The notes below the pieces were generated by a model. That model made no database searches, was not told the origin of the DNA, and worked only from the letters and a program-made list of their open reading frames with translations. Source: Syntrophaceae bacterium (lineage in GTDB: Bacteria > Desulfobacterota > Syntrophia > Syntrophales > Smithellaceae). Taken from it: a stretch of 64,000 nt of DNA. The DNA lies in contig JAHDKI010000026.1 of the NCBI GenBank assembly GCA_018436925.1, forward strand, positions 62,001 to 126,000, read 5' to 3'. Both the position numbers and the translations under genes were made by a program. Positions 36,101 through 44,364 of this stretch are shown here, in pieces. Within the stretch, counting starts at the first letter, position 1, and every line of letters begins with the position of its first letter.

Positions 36101-36671
36101 TGCCGGGCTTGATTAGATCAGTCTGGGCAAACAGCGGCAGGGTCGGCAGATTCACGGGCCTTGCTGCGGCTGCGATCAGAACGCCGCGATCGGCCAGAGC
36201 CGTTATAAATTCCTTTTTCTGCAGATGCTTTTCCATCATCCCCGACCCCAGTTTCATCCAGACGTCGGTCCACTTTTTATCGGCGCTCTGCCGGGCCAGG
36301 GCGTTTTGACGCGACTGTTTTTTAGCCAGCGCGCGTCGCGCGTCTGCGGCCGCCTTGAGCGATTTTGTCACACGCTGTGAAACCGCCGCGGCGGTTTCCC
36401 TGTCGCCCGCCGAGACGGCTTTTTCCAGAGCAGTCAGATCGGCGCCCAGGCTTTCCTGATCGGGCAATTTGGCAGCCTCGCCAAACCGACCCGAAGCGGT
36501 CAACTCGTCACGCAGATGATCGAGTTGCGGCAAATCCCGTCCGATCGCTTTGCGAAACTCCCGGACCCAGGAGGTTTTGCCGGCCGTCTGGGCGGCCTGC
36601 GTCGACAGGTGTTTGGACAATTTTTTAAACTCGGAATGCAAACGGCTTTCAAACGTAGACGTGGTTGCCAT
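33153..36671 (-). CDS. Very large uncharacterised protein (1,172 residues)
   Basis: I do not recognise a named domain. ATG 36671 has GAAGGTG just upstream; GTG 36680 would add three residues. Visible parts: a charged helical N-terminus (about 1-130); a long mixed middle; a beta-type segment with GNHLYSQTLFPGETVQLEMR (about 690-710); a long Glu/Ser/Lys-rich coiled-coil stretch (about 715-830); NFFQITRQYKTELSLDDAKVF; and a second helical stretch near 1100-1140 rich in Arg, Asp and Lys. The tail contains Asn/Val-rich NASVNVNLDLD. No signal peptide or membrane segment is seen. The gene starts a two-gene unit with the caspase-like protein. Confidence 0.75.
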   Translation of the reverse strand: MATTSTFESRLHSEFKKLSKHLSTQAAQTAGKTSWVREFRKAIGRDLPQLDHLRDELTASGRFGEAAKLPDQESLGADLTALEKAVSAGDRETAAAVSQRVTKSLKAAADARRALAKKQSRQNALARQSADKKWTDVWMKLGSGMMEKHLQKKEFITALADRGVLIAAAARPVNLPTLPLFAQTDLIKPGRRAEDAPAREIRNAEADFIEKYGKVSDLPLTIVAPLAAANLFQISLDAADFLSGRPVDATSPIGSVGVDYIALLKDFASRHGSVRYAYGFSSALFNRTQPDDDSYGGALPTVGTVRRELFNIMSNHLLFSQKNQMEASLPISAVAEIFDFRSRVLNWGSFSNQVWTRNYNATSAYPPEQLDNILFTSHYLPSASESRWLGQVKETITRATAAMQSETSAAVSHLQSVSNGDLDILEKAAQLLRYFYFGAASDKAPKTLSLPMQGVFVFSMPTASFDYEFVNRFLADPNPLYSSGKEDLLGLLDALLTAIRGIEAVDPDWYLLKSWSYRPCYLQFLEALRLQASQSVEVSIASRIKVDQLLSNIRTRFVGRIKAYMDLQAEISAGVFYAEWVKDISGILTAACRPLRVITQAYLPLVMSPDAPSLKSPLVSERFRLDPVDVARAADFFICKPAVGLLKEYRLELKHNGFGLGNHLYSQTLFPGETVQLEMRSRQRFKETATTSTAENIFEEASAETLQDLSNELRQQLQRENKSSKTSEREIGGGFGAELLGIINIAADAHGKWSSLDEERNFADSLQSVLSKLSTKLSQKRQVTFDIKNETVSETETENESKSTRSYANLNKEKNLTINFFQITRQYKTELSLDDAKVFYTSGRYPILKIFVPGVLNETEARRVLGVNPHFSKLKDEAGLDVQTLFSLKVIEPLPVELWDLYPQDVLVVITAPPYQARIQTGNTNAFLISNLTKARAREINEQIWRMLGGGQASPEGLAVSAFPFGKEEAPERWPMNPKTGKAWEAQAPIGDSRVCADKIQIQGDALTYFLPNLDLRYKGDSAISARYRDDDAAGPYSLPKRIWSRTYVVNTNGVYAENMLGQCSALEDYATRHRELDVRQKEIQIDRDRTTLEKDRLDLRKIKALTPPLPEDYAQGGFSDAQSAYERLRAAENTGDYNIRTSGNASVNVNLDLDKTAAGMHVNIVSEDMPT

Positions 36672-36770
36672 CGGATACACCTTCGCTTTCTTTTCTTTCA
36701 GGGGAAGACGCTTTTCGCCGCCATGAGCGGCTATTCATTTTTCTGGGGAATCCGTTAAACTGCGCCGCGG

Positions 36771-36799
36771 ATCATATGAACAACAAAAGAATGTGTCAA
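36771..36799 (-). promoter_or_regulatory. Strong sigma70 promoter of the 36671-31705 two-gene unit
   Basis: On the minus strand TTGACA (36794-36799), exactly 17 bp, TATGAT (36771-36776). The leader is about 95 bases. Confidence 0.8.
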
Positions 36800-36881
36800 G
36801 AAAATTCAAGATCGTTCTTCTCCATCCGCAGTCCGGGAAGGCCAAGCATCCTGTCGCTTCGAGCCTGGTGCGCTGGGCCGT

Positions 36882-38732
36882 TTAGAAATACTCAAATGCG
36901 CCCGGATCGAAGCCTGCGCCCTGGGGCCTGGCCGTTTCCGCAAAATCGTCAAGCACGGGAACCGCCGTTCCCTGATTGAGATAGTCGCAATCTCCCCTCA
37001 GACGAAAATCCCTGAGCAAAAAGTTTGCGTTGTCCGGATCGATCCACTGGTTGCTTGAAGCCAGGAAATTGTGGCTTTGCGTCAGATCGGGGCTGTCGTC
37101 GTGAAGAAGCTGCATCAAATCGGCCTCCGGCGCCAGATACGCCAGATTGTTGCGGACAATCGTCCGGCGCGCCTGCTCGCCCAGACGAATGCCTTCGCAG
37201 GACGTATAGGCGCCCTGAACCGCCGCCTTATAGATGGTATTGTGATAGACGCGGTTGTCGCTGGGTGCGGGCTCGTTTCCCCGCCGGGTAATCATCACCC
37301 CGGTATAGTAGCTCGACGACCCCGTGCCGTCGAAAAGATTGTTGCGCACGGTCACCTTGCTTGCCCAGATCAGCAGCGCCGCCTGAACCGGCGTGGCGCT
37401 GATGGCGCCCCAGCCCGCCAGAAAACGGTTTTTTTCGACAATGATATCCCGCAGGCGCTCGTCAATGCCTTCGTACTGAGGGCCGACGCACACCTGCCAG
37501 GGGCCGGAACTGCCGAAGACATTATTGGCGATCACGACAAAACGCGAGGGATGCACCAGCCCGCCTTCCCCGTTGCCGGCGTTGGCCAGAACCTCCTGGC
37601 TGGGGCCATGAAATTTCAGCGCATGGCGGCCGGACGTCGTATAGAGGCTTGCGCCCGACATCTCGTTGTGGCTGATCACGCCCAGATAGGCCTGCCACAC
37701 GCGCAACACGTGACTTTCCGCGGGATTGCGAAGGCGGTTCCCTAAAAGCGCGAGCCGTTCGGAACCAATGTAGAGGATATTCGAATCCGCATCGGAAATG
37801 TCGCAGTCGGCCACCGTAATCTGGTCGTGGCCATCCGTGTCCCAGTGGCTGTTGCCCAAAGGCGTATTAAACCCCGACATCTTCAGACGCAAAAACAGCA
37901 ATTGCCTCCAGTCGGTGGCGCCGCCCGTCGCGCCCCAGCGAGTGGTGTCGCCCGTGATGTGCAGATCCTGGATCCGCCAGTCGGTGGTTTTATAAAGGTT
38001 GAAAATTCCCCCTTCCGTGCTGCCGGTCAGATGAATCAGCGGCGCGTTGGCACAGATCCCCCGCTCATCGGGACTGCTGCATGCGCCGTAGGCGCCGATG
38101 GTGACGGGGCCGGAAATCTCACGATAATAGGCCGCGCCGTCCGTCGTCCACGACGCGCCCCGGCGCAGCAGAATCCTTCGCCCGGCCGCGACGCGCTCTT
38201 CCATATCCAGAATGTCGGTTGTCGTGACCTGCCCGGCTCCGGAAGGGCAGCCGTTGAAATCCGCGTTATCTGAAATACAAATCGTGTTGGTTCCCGCATA
38301 AACCGCTTCCGGATCGCTCACCGTAATGGAAAACTCGCGCTGTCCGACGATGCCGGTTTCGTCGCGCGCCGTCAGCGTGGCTGTATAGACGCCCGGCGTT
38401 TCGTAGATATGCGCGGCCACCGGCCCCCTGTCCGCATTTTTCGATTTGCCGGAAAGCGCCCAGCTTCCGCTTGCCGGATCGCCGAAATCCCAGACATACG
38501 AAAGCGTATGAAAAGCATCGTCCTCGGAATCAATGGCGGCGTTGAAAAACACGCTAAGCGGCGCAACCCCGGCGGTCCGGCTGGCCGTCGCGCTGATGAC
38601 GACGACCGGAGGATCGTCGCCGCCTCCGCCGCCCGGATTGGCCGGAACAAAACCGCCGCCCCCTCCCCCGCCGCCGCAGGATACGGCAAAAAGCCAATAC
38701 AGCGTCAAAAGAAACAGTCCCTTTATCTTCAT
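36882..38732 (-). CDS. Lipoprotein with PKD domain and right-handed parallel beta-helix
   Basis: 616 residues. The signal peptide ends FAVSC, the lipidated Cys, followed by two poly-Gly runs. A PKD-like domain (about 45-140: APLSVFFNAAIDSED; LSYVWDFGDPASGSW; YETPGVYTATLTARD) leads into a parallel beta-helix (about 200-590). The helix shows repeated Asn-rich turns (VADCDISDADSNILYIG; VRNNLFDGTG; IVRNNLAYLAPEADL). Such proteins bind or cleave surface polysaccharides or act as adhesins. No catalytic site is obvious. A strong promoter lies upstream and no partner gene is near. Confidence 0.85.
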   Translation of the reverse strand: MKIKGLFLLTLYWLFAVSCGGGGGGGGFVPANPGGGGGDDPPVVVISATASRTAGVAPLSVFFNAAIDSEDDAFHTLSYVWDFGDPASGSWALSGKSKNADRGPVAAHIYETPGVYTATLTARDETGIVGQREFSITVSDPEAVYAGTNTICISDNADFNGCPSGAGQVTTTDILDMEERVAAGRRILLRRGASWTTDGAAYYREISGPVTIGAYGACSSPDERGICANAPLIHLTGSTEGGIFNLYKTTDWRIQDLHITGDTTRWGATGGATDWRQLLFLRLKMSGFNTPLGNSHWDTDGHDQITVADCDISDADSNILYIGSERLALLGNRLRNPAESHVLRVWQAYLGVISHNEMSGASLYTTSGRHALKFHGPSQEVLANAGNGEGGLVHPSRFVVIANNVFGSSGPWQVCVGPQYEGIDERLRDIIVEKNRFLAGWGAISATPVQAALLIWASKVTVRNNLFDGTGSSSYYTGVMITRRGNEPAPSDNRVYHNTIYKAAVQGAYTSCEGIRLGEQARRTIVRNNLAYLAPEADLMQLLHDDSPDLTQSHNFLASSNQWIDPDNANFLLRDFRLRGDCDYLNQGTAVPVLDDFAETARPQGAGFDPGAFEYF

Positions 38733-38852
38733 GTTCGGCGCTCCTTTCTTTGTGCCGGCCGAAGCCGGTTTTCACAGACAGCCCCTTTTTGCGGCCGGAC
38801 CGGGGTCAAACGGATCTTTGATGTGGAGTAGGATGTTTTTGTTGTGAGGCCG

Positions 38853-38881
38853 AGTATAGGAAACGGATCATCCCCTGTCAA
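38853..38881 (-). promoter_or_regulatory. Strong sigma70 promoter of the beta-helix lipoprotein gene
   Basis: On the minus strand TTGACA (38876-38881), 17 bp, TATACT (38853-38858), about 120 bp before the start codon. Confidence 0.78.
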
Positions 38882-38997
38882 CCCATAATCTTTTCGCGTG
38901 GGGCGCCGGAAACAAGACGCGCAAGACACCGCGCCGGCTGACGGTTAAAACGGATGGCCGGCGGCCCGGTCATCCGGCAATTGACAAGAACCGTTTA

Positions 38998-39714
38998 ATG
39001 TTGTTTAGTCCATCCATGCATATTCGGGACGTCACCATACTTTCATCCAAATTTCCGTCCGCGGAGATTTATCCTTTCTTGCTGCCCGTTTTTCAACACA
39101 CAAAACAACTGGCCTTTGACACGCCGGTGACGCTGTTTGCCGGGGAAAACGGATCGGGCAAATCCACGCTCCTTCACGCCGTCGCGCAGGCCTGCGGCAT
39201 TCATATCTGGCAGGAAACCGGCCGGACGCGCTGCCAGAACAACCCCTACGAAGAACGGCTGGGCCAATACGTTTCCGTTTCATGGAAAGACGGCAAAGTG
39301 CCGGGATCTTTTTTCGGCGCGGACAGCTTTCAGCACTTCCGGCAAATCCTCGACGAATGGTCGGCGGCCGACCCCGGCCAGCTCAGTTACTTCGGCGGCA
39401 AATCTTTAATGACCCAGTCGCACGGCGAATCGATCATGTCTTTTTTCACCGCCCGCTACGCCATCCGGGGGCTGTATCTTTTAGATGAACCGGAAACCGC
39501 CCTTTCTCCCAAAACGCAGATCCGGCTTCTGGAGCTTTTGACAAAAGCCTCGGAATCGGGGCATGCCCAGTTTATCATCGCCACACATTCGCCGATTCTT
39601 CTGGCCTGCCCCGGGGCCGTCATCTACAACTTCAACGCGCAACCCGTTGGCCCCATCGCCTACAAAGACACGGAACATTATCAGATCTACAAGCGGTTTC
39701 TCGACAGCCGGTAG
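38998..39714 (+). CDS. AAA-type ATPase of the ABC/SMC-like (OLD-like) kind
   Basis: 238 residues. Walker A is FAGENGSGKSTLLHAVA, Walker B is LYLLDEPETALSP and the H-loop follows in FIIATHSPILLACPGA. The N-terminus (VTILSSKFPSAEIYPFLLPVFQ) is typical of small predicted ATP-binding proteins. A signature-motif equivalent may be in GGKSLMTQSHGESIMS. No transmembrane segments or transporter partner occur nearby, so it is unlikely to be a transporter ATPase. Start could also be ATG 39016. TTGACA at 38981-38986 lies too close to the first ATG to serve it. Confidence 0.82.
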   Translation: MLFSPSMHIRDVTILSSKFPSAEIYPFLLPVFQHTKQLAFDTPVTLFAGENGSGKSTLLHAVAQACGIHIWQETGRTRCQNNPYEERLGQYVSVSWKDGKVPGSFFGADSFQHFRQILDEWSAADPGQLSYFGGKSLMTQSHGESIMSFFTARYAIRGLYLLDEPETALSPKTQIRLLELLTKASESGHAQFIIATHSPILLACPGAVIYNFNAQPVGPIAYKDTEHYQIYKRFLDSR

Positions 39715-39892
39715 GCCCGGGTGGAAACAGAAACAAGCCGTCGTGCCTAAACAGCAATCTGTGCCGCAAGCCCGGCCCCGCTGAAAATCGCGCTTTGAAG
39801 GCAGAGCCCCGGAATCCGTCTGCGAAAAAAAACTGAAAACGGCGCTCTGGCCCAAGTCACACTGGGGTAAATTGTTTAAATTGGGAAATGAT

Positions 39893-40543
39893 TTATTCCG
39901 TTTCCAAGGCGCTGATAAAAGAATCGGCCTGCGCCGTGGCGTTTTCCATCTCTTTTACAAGTTTATCCACGTTGGCCTGAACGCTGACCACTTCGGCGCT
40001 TAATCCCGCGATCGCTTTGGCGTTGAGATTGTGCTTCATGAACAAAACCTGATCGCGCAGAGGAATCAAGGCCGGCTCCAGCTTGGCCTCGGCTTTTTTC
40101 ATCGCCTTGATCAAGGTATTGTACTTGCTCAGGGTCAAATCCAACTTCTGTTTGCTGGCGCGCCGCAATTTATCGCTGTTGTACTGCGCGATTTCAGCGC
40201 GCCATTCATCGAACAGCGCTTCGGAAACATCTTCAACCGCCTTGATGCGGTCGCGAACCTCGTTGGCCTTGTCTTCACTTCTTTGCAGGGTCGCGCTCAG
40301 CTTCTTGTATTCTTTTTCCAAATCGCCGCCTTTGAAGTTGACCACGCTTTTAAACTGCTCCATAGCGGTGACGAACTGCTGCTTGGTTTCATTCTGGGTA
40401 TCGCGCGCCTTCTTGACCCGATCCACCATGATGTCGCGCTTATGCACGCCGACTTTCTCCATCGCATTGTAATACACGCCGCTGCATCCACACAGAAGAA
40501 TCAAAAACACTGAAATGAAGAACGCCTTGATTTGAATAGGCAT
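39893..40543 (-). CDS. DUF2959 family lipoprotein
   Basis: 216 residues. The lipobox is LLCGC near residue 20, followed by the family opening YYNAMEKVGVHKRDIMVDRV. The rest is predicted helical coiled coil with many Lys, Glu and Gln residues, ending with an unbroken helix. Function unknown; the helical hairpin form suggests a periplasmic structural role. The start ATG follows AGGAGGG. The gene is alone on this strand. Confidence 0.9.
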   Translation of the reverse strand: MPIQIKAFFISVFLILLCGCSGVYYNAMEKVGVHKRDIMVDRVKKARDTQNETKQQFVTAMEQFKSVVNFKGGDLEKEYKKLSATLQRSEDKANEVRDRIKAVEDVSEALFDEWRAEIAQYNSDKLRRASKQKLDLTLSKYNTLIKAMKKAEAKLEPALIPLRDQVLFMKHNLNAKAIAGLSAEVVSVQANVDKLVKEMENATAQADSFISALETE

Positions 40544-40622
40544 CCGGGCCCTCCTTTATTCATCATGCGCCGAAGATACGGCAGATCCATCTCAGCCGTC
40601 AGGCACGATTTCTTTTTTAGCC

Positions 40623-40651
40623 TTTTTAATCTTGACGATCACATCTGTCAA
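40623..40651 (-). promoter_or_regulatory. Sigma70 promoter of the DUF2959 gene
   Basis: On the minus strand TTGACA (40646-40651), 17 bp, TAAAAA (40623-40628), about 80 bp upstream of the start. Confidence 0.5.
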
Positions 40652-40861
40652 TCATCAAGACCCCCAACTGTTTCGCCGGGGCGATTTTGAACATAACCCT
40701 ATTCGGGCATTCGTCTTTCCTTCCCCATCCATCCAAATAGCCTTCTTGGGCGCTTTTTCGACGCTTAAGGGTGTCGAATATTCTTACAATGACGAAAGCA
40801 GCCTTTATCCTGCATATCATAAGCATTTAGATTCTAAGCAACTTTTTGCATATGCCAGGCA

Positions 40862-40877
40862 TGGCACATGAAATGCA
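40862..40877 (+). promoter_or_regulatory. Sigma54-type promoter (-24/-12) of the PEP-CTERM gene
   Basis: TGGCAC (40862-40867), then five bases, then ATGCA (40873-40877). The consensus is TGGCAC, five bases, TTGC, so only one base differs and the GG-to-GC spacing is correct. It lies about 70 bp before the ATG. PEP-CTERM genes in several bacteria are controlled by the PrsK/PrsR two-component system with sigma54, which fits this site. Confidence 0.7.
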
Positions 40878-40944
40878 TCATTTGGCGGCAGTCATCAATT
40901 TTTATGTTTTTATGGAACCCAACTGATCTGAAGGAGGAAAAATC

Positions 40945-41739
40945 ATGTTAAAAAGAATCAGTTTTTTCCGTTTTGCCCTTTTGTTTATCATGTTTTTTTT
41001 GTTGACATCGACAAATGCACTGGCCTACTCGGTCTACGGACAATATTCCGTCTATTTTCAAACGGGGTATGACGGCGTTGCCGATCTCTCTCAGGACATC
41101 GCTTTAGCGGATTCCCCTTCAACGCCACTGGCTTATGAATATTCCTACTCAACCAACCTTCAGAGCACGGCATCGGCAAAAGCCGGATTCTGGGGATTCG
41201 GGGATGCAGAAAACTGGTCTGCCTGGCTGACCGATGGCACAGGGGTCAGTCAATCTCATCCGAATGAAACATTTACCGATCCGGCGGTCATGACAATCAG
41301 TTTCGATATTTTTATTGAAGGTGAGGGATCCCTCTTACACACCGCCTGGTATGATGCAATGTATTTGCAGGGTGTCGTGGGCACAGGAGGCTATGTTGAA
41401 TTTATCGGGAAAAACGATCTGTATGTGGGACAAGGCGGAACAGAAACCTACAACAGCACGGTGGAATTGAACTACAAAAAAGACACCGTGGGTGATTTCT
41501 ATCTTTATATTCAGCAGTCCGGTTGTGACTACGGTGATCCAAGTTGTTATCAGGAACTTTATGGAGCCGACGATTACCTGCACCTGGTAGGAACCTATAC
41601 CTTTATCGCCAAAAACGACGGCGGTCCCAGCGCCATTTCCTTTACGCCGGAGCCGCCTCCGGTTCAAACGCCTGAACCGGCAACGCTGTTGCTTTTGGCC
41701 CTGGGGCTTTTGGGGATTGTGCGGTTGAAAAGAAAATGA
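40945..41739 (+). CDS. PEP-CTERM sorting domain-containing secreted protein
   Basis: 264 residues. A signal peptide (about 1-27, FALLFIMFFLLTSTNALA) is followed by a beta-rich Tyr/Gly/Ser-rich domain. The C-terminal sorting signal is complete: TPEPATLLLLALGLLGIVR then a basic KRK tail. Such proteins are processed by exosortase (EpsH/XrtA) and carried to the outer surface, usually with exopolysaccharide. The mature domain is not a family I recognise. A strong ribosome site (GGAGG) and a terminator frame the gene. No exosortase gene is in this window. Confidence 0.92.
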   Translation: MLKRISFFRFALLFIMFFLLTSTNALAYSVYGQYSVYFQTGYDGVADLSQDIALADSPSTPLAYEYSYSTNLQSTASAKAGFWGFGDAENWSAWLTDGTGVSQSHPNETFTDPAVMTISFDIFIEGEGSLLHTAWYDAMYLQGVVGTGGYVEFIGKNDLYVGQGGTETYNSTVELNYKKDTVGDFYLYIQQSGCDYGDPSCYQELYGADDYLHLVGTYTFIAKNDGGPSAISFTPEPPPVQTPEPATLLLLALGLLGIVRLKRK

Positions 41740-41763
41740 AATAGAAATCAATCGATCAGATAC

Positions 41764-41805
41764 AAAAAAAGGATGGCAAAGCGACGGCATGCCATCCTTT
41801 TTTTT
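41764..41805 (+). terminator. Intrinsic terminator after the PEP-CTERM gene
   Basis: GGATGGCA (41771-41778) pairs with TGCCATCC (41790-41797), with seven A before and eight T after. The A-tract makes it likely to work in both directions. The remaining sequence to 42042 shows no gene. Confidence 0.9.
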
Positions 41806-42042
41806 GCTCCTCACAGCATGCGCCTGTAAAAACCGGAAAAACGGTCAAAACGCCGGCCGGGCGATCCTTAACATAATACCCCCAAGCCCCCCTCTTGCCC
41901 GCTCATTTCAGGTGTGTCGTATGACCTCGCGCCACCTCTCACAACTTTCAGGTTATGAGCTGGCCAGGTTATTCGCGACAGCGCCGGAAAGACGTTTCGG
42001 ACATTCACGCAAACCATCGAACGGGCGCACCCTTTCCCGGAT

Positions 42043-42399
42043 TCAAATCACCTCAATGCCTTCGATCTGAAACTTTGTTCCGGACACCAGTGTGTAATTT
42101 TGCGACGAGCAAACCGGGCAGACAATCTCTTCTCCGGCGTAGCTTGCGCGGTCGATTTCAAAATCTTTTTCGCAATCGGCGCAGCGGCACACGATGGGGT
42201 CGCAAATCACCAGAATCTCGGCATCAGCCGCAATGGTCCCCCGGCTGATGTAGCGGAAATAGTGTTCAATCCATTCCTTCTGAATGTCGCGAAGCGCCCC
42301 CAGTCTGAGCACAATGGTGACCACTTTCGTGGAATTCGTCCGTTCGGCGTAGGCCAGCGCCGTATCCAGGATATTCTGCGTCAGGGGAAGCTCGTGCAT
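42043..42399 (-). CDS. hypA: Hydrogenase maturation nickel metallochaperone HypA
   Basis: 118 residues from ATG 42399. The N-terminus MHELPLTQNILDTAL places the nickel-binding His at residue 2. The zinc site is CRCADC and CPVC (about residues 73-94). HypA delivers nickel to [NiFe] hydrogenase or urease. It lies 7 bases after a Fe-S protein gene, suggesting co-transcription. No hypB-F or hydrogenase genes occur in the window, so target enzymes must lie elsewhere. Confidence 0.95.
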   Translation of the reverse strand: MHELPLTQNILDTALAYAERTNSTKVVTIVLRLGALRDIQKEWIEHYFRYISRGTIAADAEILVICDPIVCRCADCEKDFEIDRASYAGEEIVCPVCSSQNYTLVSGTKFQIEGIEVI

Positions 42400-42406
42400 G
42401 GCTGGC

Positions 42407-43522
42407 CTAGGGTTTGGCTTTGGCGGCCAGTCTGGCCTTGTCGATTTCGGCCCGTTCCAGCCCCATCCGTTCCTGGTTGTCGAAGAACTTGTCATCCAGG
42501 GGAAGCATCAACTGATCGTCGGGCTTTCTCTCCAGAATCAGCGCATCGGCGGGACAGGTCGTCACGCATAACCCGCAGCCGAAACATTTGTCGCGGTCGA
42601 AAATCACTTTCTCGTCCGGACCGAGGCTCATGGCCTTCATCGGACAGCGCTCGACGCAGGCGCCGCAGTCAATACAGGCCTCGTTGTCTTTCACGCATTT
42701 ATAGTTGCTCCAGGTTTCAAATCCCGTGCCGCGGGATATTTTGGCGGCCATCAGAAAGCCGCAGTGGCACTTGGCGCAATTGCAAAACCCCGAAGAAGTT
42801 TTCGCATGCGACGCCTGGAGAAAATGACCGGCCTGGTCGTCATGGCGCAAAATGTCCAGCGTCTGCTGCACGGTCAGCACGCGCGGCCGTCCGAGGTTGG
42901 TTTCCAGGCTGTATTCGGCGGCCTTGCCGAACATGATGCAGACGTTCATTTCGTCCACGCAGGAACAGCGCTTTTTGGCAAACGTGGCCACCTTGCGGCA
43001 CGCGCAGTCCGTGGCGGCAATGAGCGTCTGCTTTTGAATGATGCTTTCAATATCGTCATAGTCGAGAATTTTTCCGTCCCGGACGGCGTCGGCGCGAATC
43101 GGAACGATGCGGGCGATGGGAATATGATAATCCATCAGGACTTTCCCGTATGCTTCCATGTAGAAGCGACCCATGTTCACAGCGTCTTCCTGATCGATGC
43201 GGTCCACGTTGAATTCCCAGATGCCGTGGATGAAGGGAATGATGCGGTATTTCTTTTCGGCCCCTTCGCGCTCGAAATACAAAAGCCCCCGGTGGGCCAT
43301 CGATTCAAGCTTGCGTGCCGTTTCCGCAGCGTCCATTCCCAGATCGGCCGCAACCTGGGCGGGCGTTTGCAGGCCGCGTTTCATCCGGATGAACAGATCC
43401 GCATCCTCGGGCGAAAAGACTTTTTTCAAAAAGACCATTTCAGAGCCTTTTTCCGTTTTGGGATAGCCCTTGGTCAAAGAATCCAGTTTCTGTCTTAGCC
43501 GTTCGTAAATCTCTTCCGCCAT
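42407..43522 (-). CDS. 4Fe-4S ferredoxin-type protein with N-terminal winged-helix-like region
   Basis: 371 residues. Residues about 45-100 look like a small winged helix (LQTPAQVAADLGMDAAETAR; LESMAHRGLLYFERE). A central Cys-rich segment (CACRKVATFAKKRCSC; GFCNCAKCHCGF) may hold another metal site. Two classical clusters follow: CIDCGACVERCP and CFGCGLCVTTCP. Proteins of this layout are frequent in anaerobes next to hydrogenases and are thought to carry electrons. It overlaps no gene and is followed by hypA. Confidence 0.88.
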   Translation of the reverse strand: MAEEIYERLRQKLDSLTKGYPKTEKGSEMVFLKKVFSPEDADLFIRMKRGLQTPAQVAADLGMDAAETARKLESMAHRGLLYFEREGAEKKYRIIPFIHGIWEFNVDRIDQEDAVNMGRFYMEAYGKVLMDYHIPIARIVPIRADAVRDGKILDYDDIESIIQKQTLIAATDCACRKVATFAKKRCSCVDEMNVCIMFGKAAEYSLETNLGRPRVLTVQQTLDILRHDDQAGHFLQASHAKTSSGFCNCAKCHCGFLMAAKISRGTGFETWSNYKCVKDNEACIDCGACVERCPMKAMSLGPDEKVIFDRDKCFGCGLCVTTCPADALILERKPDDQLMLPLDDKFFDNQERMGLERAEIDKARLAAKAKP

Positions 43523-43770
43523 GAATGAACTCCTTCAGACTGTATTTTCCGCCCGCAACCGGGAATATTCAGACCTTACCGTGAACCCTTTCGCCATTTC
43601 GGATGGATCATCGAACTGCGAAAAAGCCCGAACCGCCGCAACACAAAACGTAAAAAAGGCGCTTGACGAGTCTTAATCTAAAGGCAGGCCGGATTTCAAG
43701 CACGAATCGAATAATCTTCCGACATGCAAGCGGGAATCCCGAATTCGTCCGAATATTTCACAACCCGGCC

Positions 43771-44364
43771 CTATGCCTCATCGGATAAGGCAAGCCATCC
43801 GCTTTTTTCCAGATGGTTTTCCAGCCACAGGCCGATCGCTTCGGCAATCACCTCGTGCCCCCGCGCGTTGGGATAACGGGTATCGCTTCCCACCAGTTGC
43901 GCGCTCGTCAACTGATGCTCGCTTAGATAAGACGCCCAGTAAGTATGAACCGGAATCAGATGGCAATGCAAATCCTGCGAGACAATGCGCAGCGAGCGGT
44001 AGAAAATATCGACCGACGCCATGTCTTCCGGATGATCAAAGGTGTGGCAGGTGGCGAGAAACAGGGCCGGGTTGAACCGTTCACGGGCAAGACGCACCAT
44101 CTGCACCAGGTTCTCCTGAAACTCCGAGCGGTAAACGCAGGCAAACGCGTCATCCACGCCGAAATGCAGCAAAAGCAGCTCCGGGCGAAAGGGGTCGATA
44201 TCCTCGCTGAATGTGCCGATCCCGTCAAAAGACGTCTGTTGAAAACGGGAACGGTTGATCACCTCGATCCCCCGGGGGCGAAGCCGGTCTTGAAGAATAT
44301 CGGCATAGCCTCTTTGCGCCGCATGCCCGGCCGCAACGCTTCCGCCGCGAATCAGCAGTTTCAT
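43771..44364 (-). CDS. SGNH/GDSL-type hydrolase
   Basis: 197 residues from ATG 44364, with GGAGGG upstream. The catalytic Ser lies in IRGGSVAAGHAAQRGY (block I, GDS replaced by GGS). Block III appears as FGVDDAFA (GxND changed to GVDD), and block V is DTRYPNARGH with the catalytic His. The family has esterase or acylhydrolase activity. The altered blocks make the substrate unpredictable. It is a single gene. Confidence 0.82.
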   Translation of the reverse strand: MKLLIRGGSVAAGHAAQRGYADILQDRLRPRGIEVINRSRFQQTSFDGIGTFSEDIDPFRPELLLLHFGVDDAFACVYRSEFQENLVQMVRLARERFNPALFLATCHTFDHPEDMASVDIFYRSLRIVSQDLHCHLIPVHTYWASYLSEHQLTSAQLVGSDTRYPNARGHEVIAEAIGLWLENHLEKSGWLALSDEA

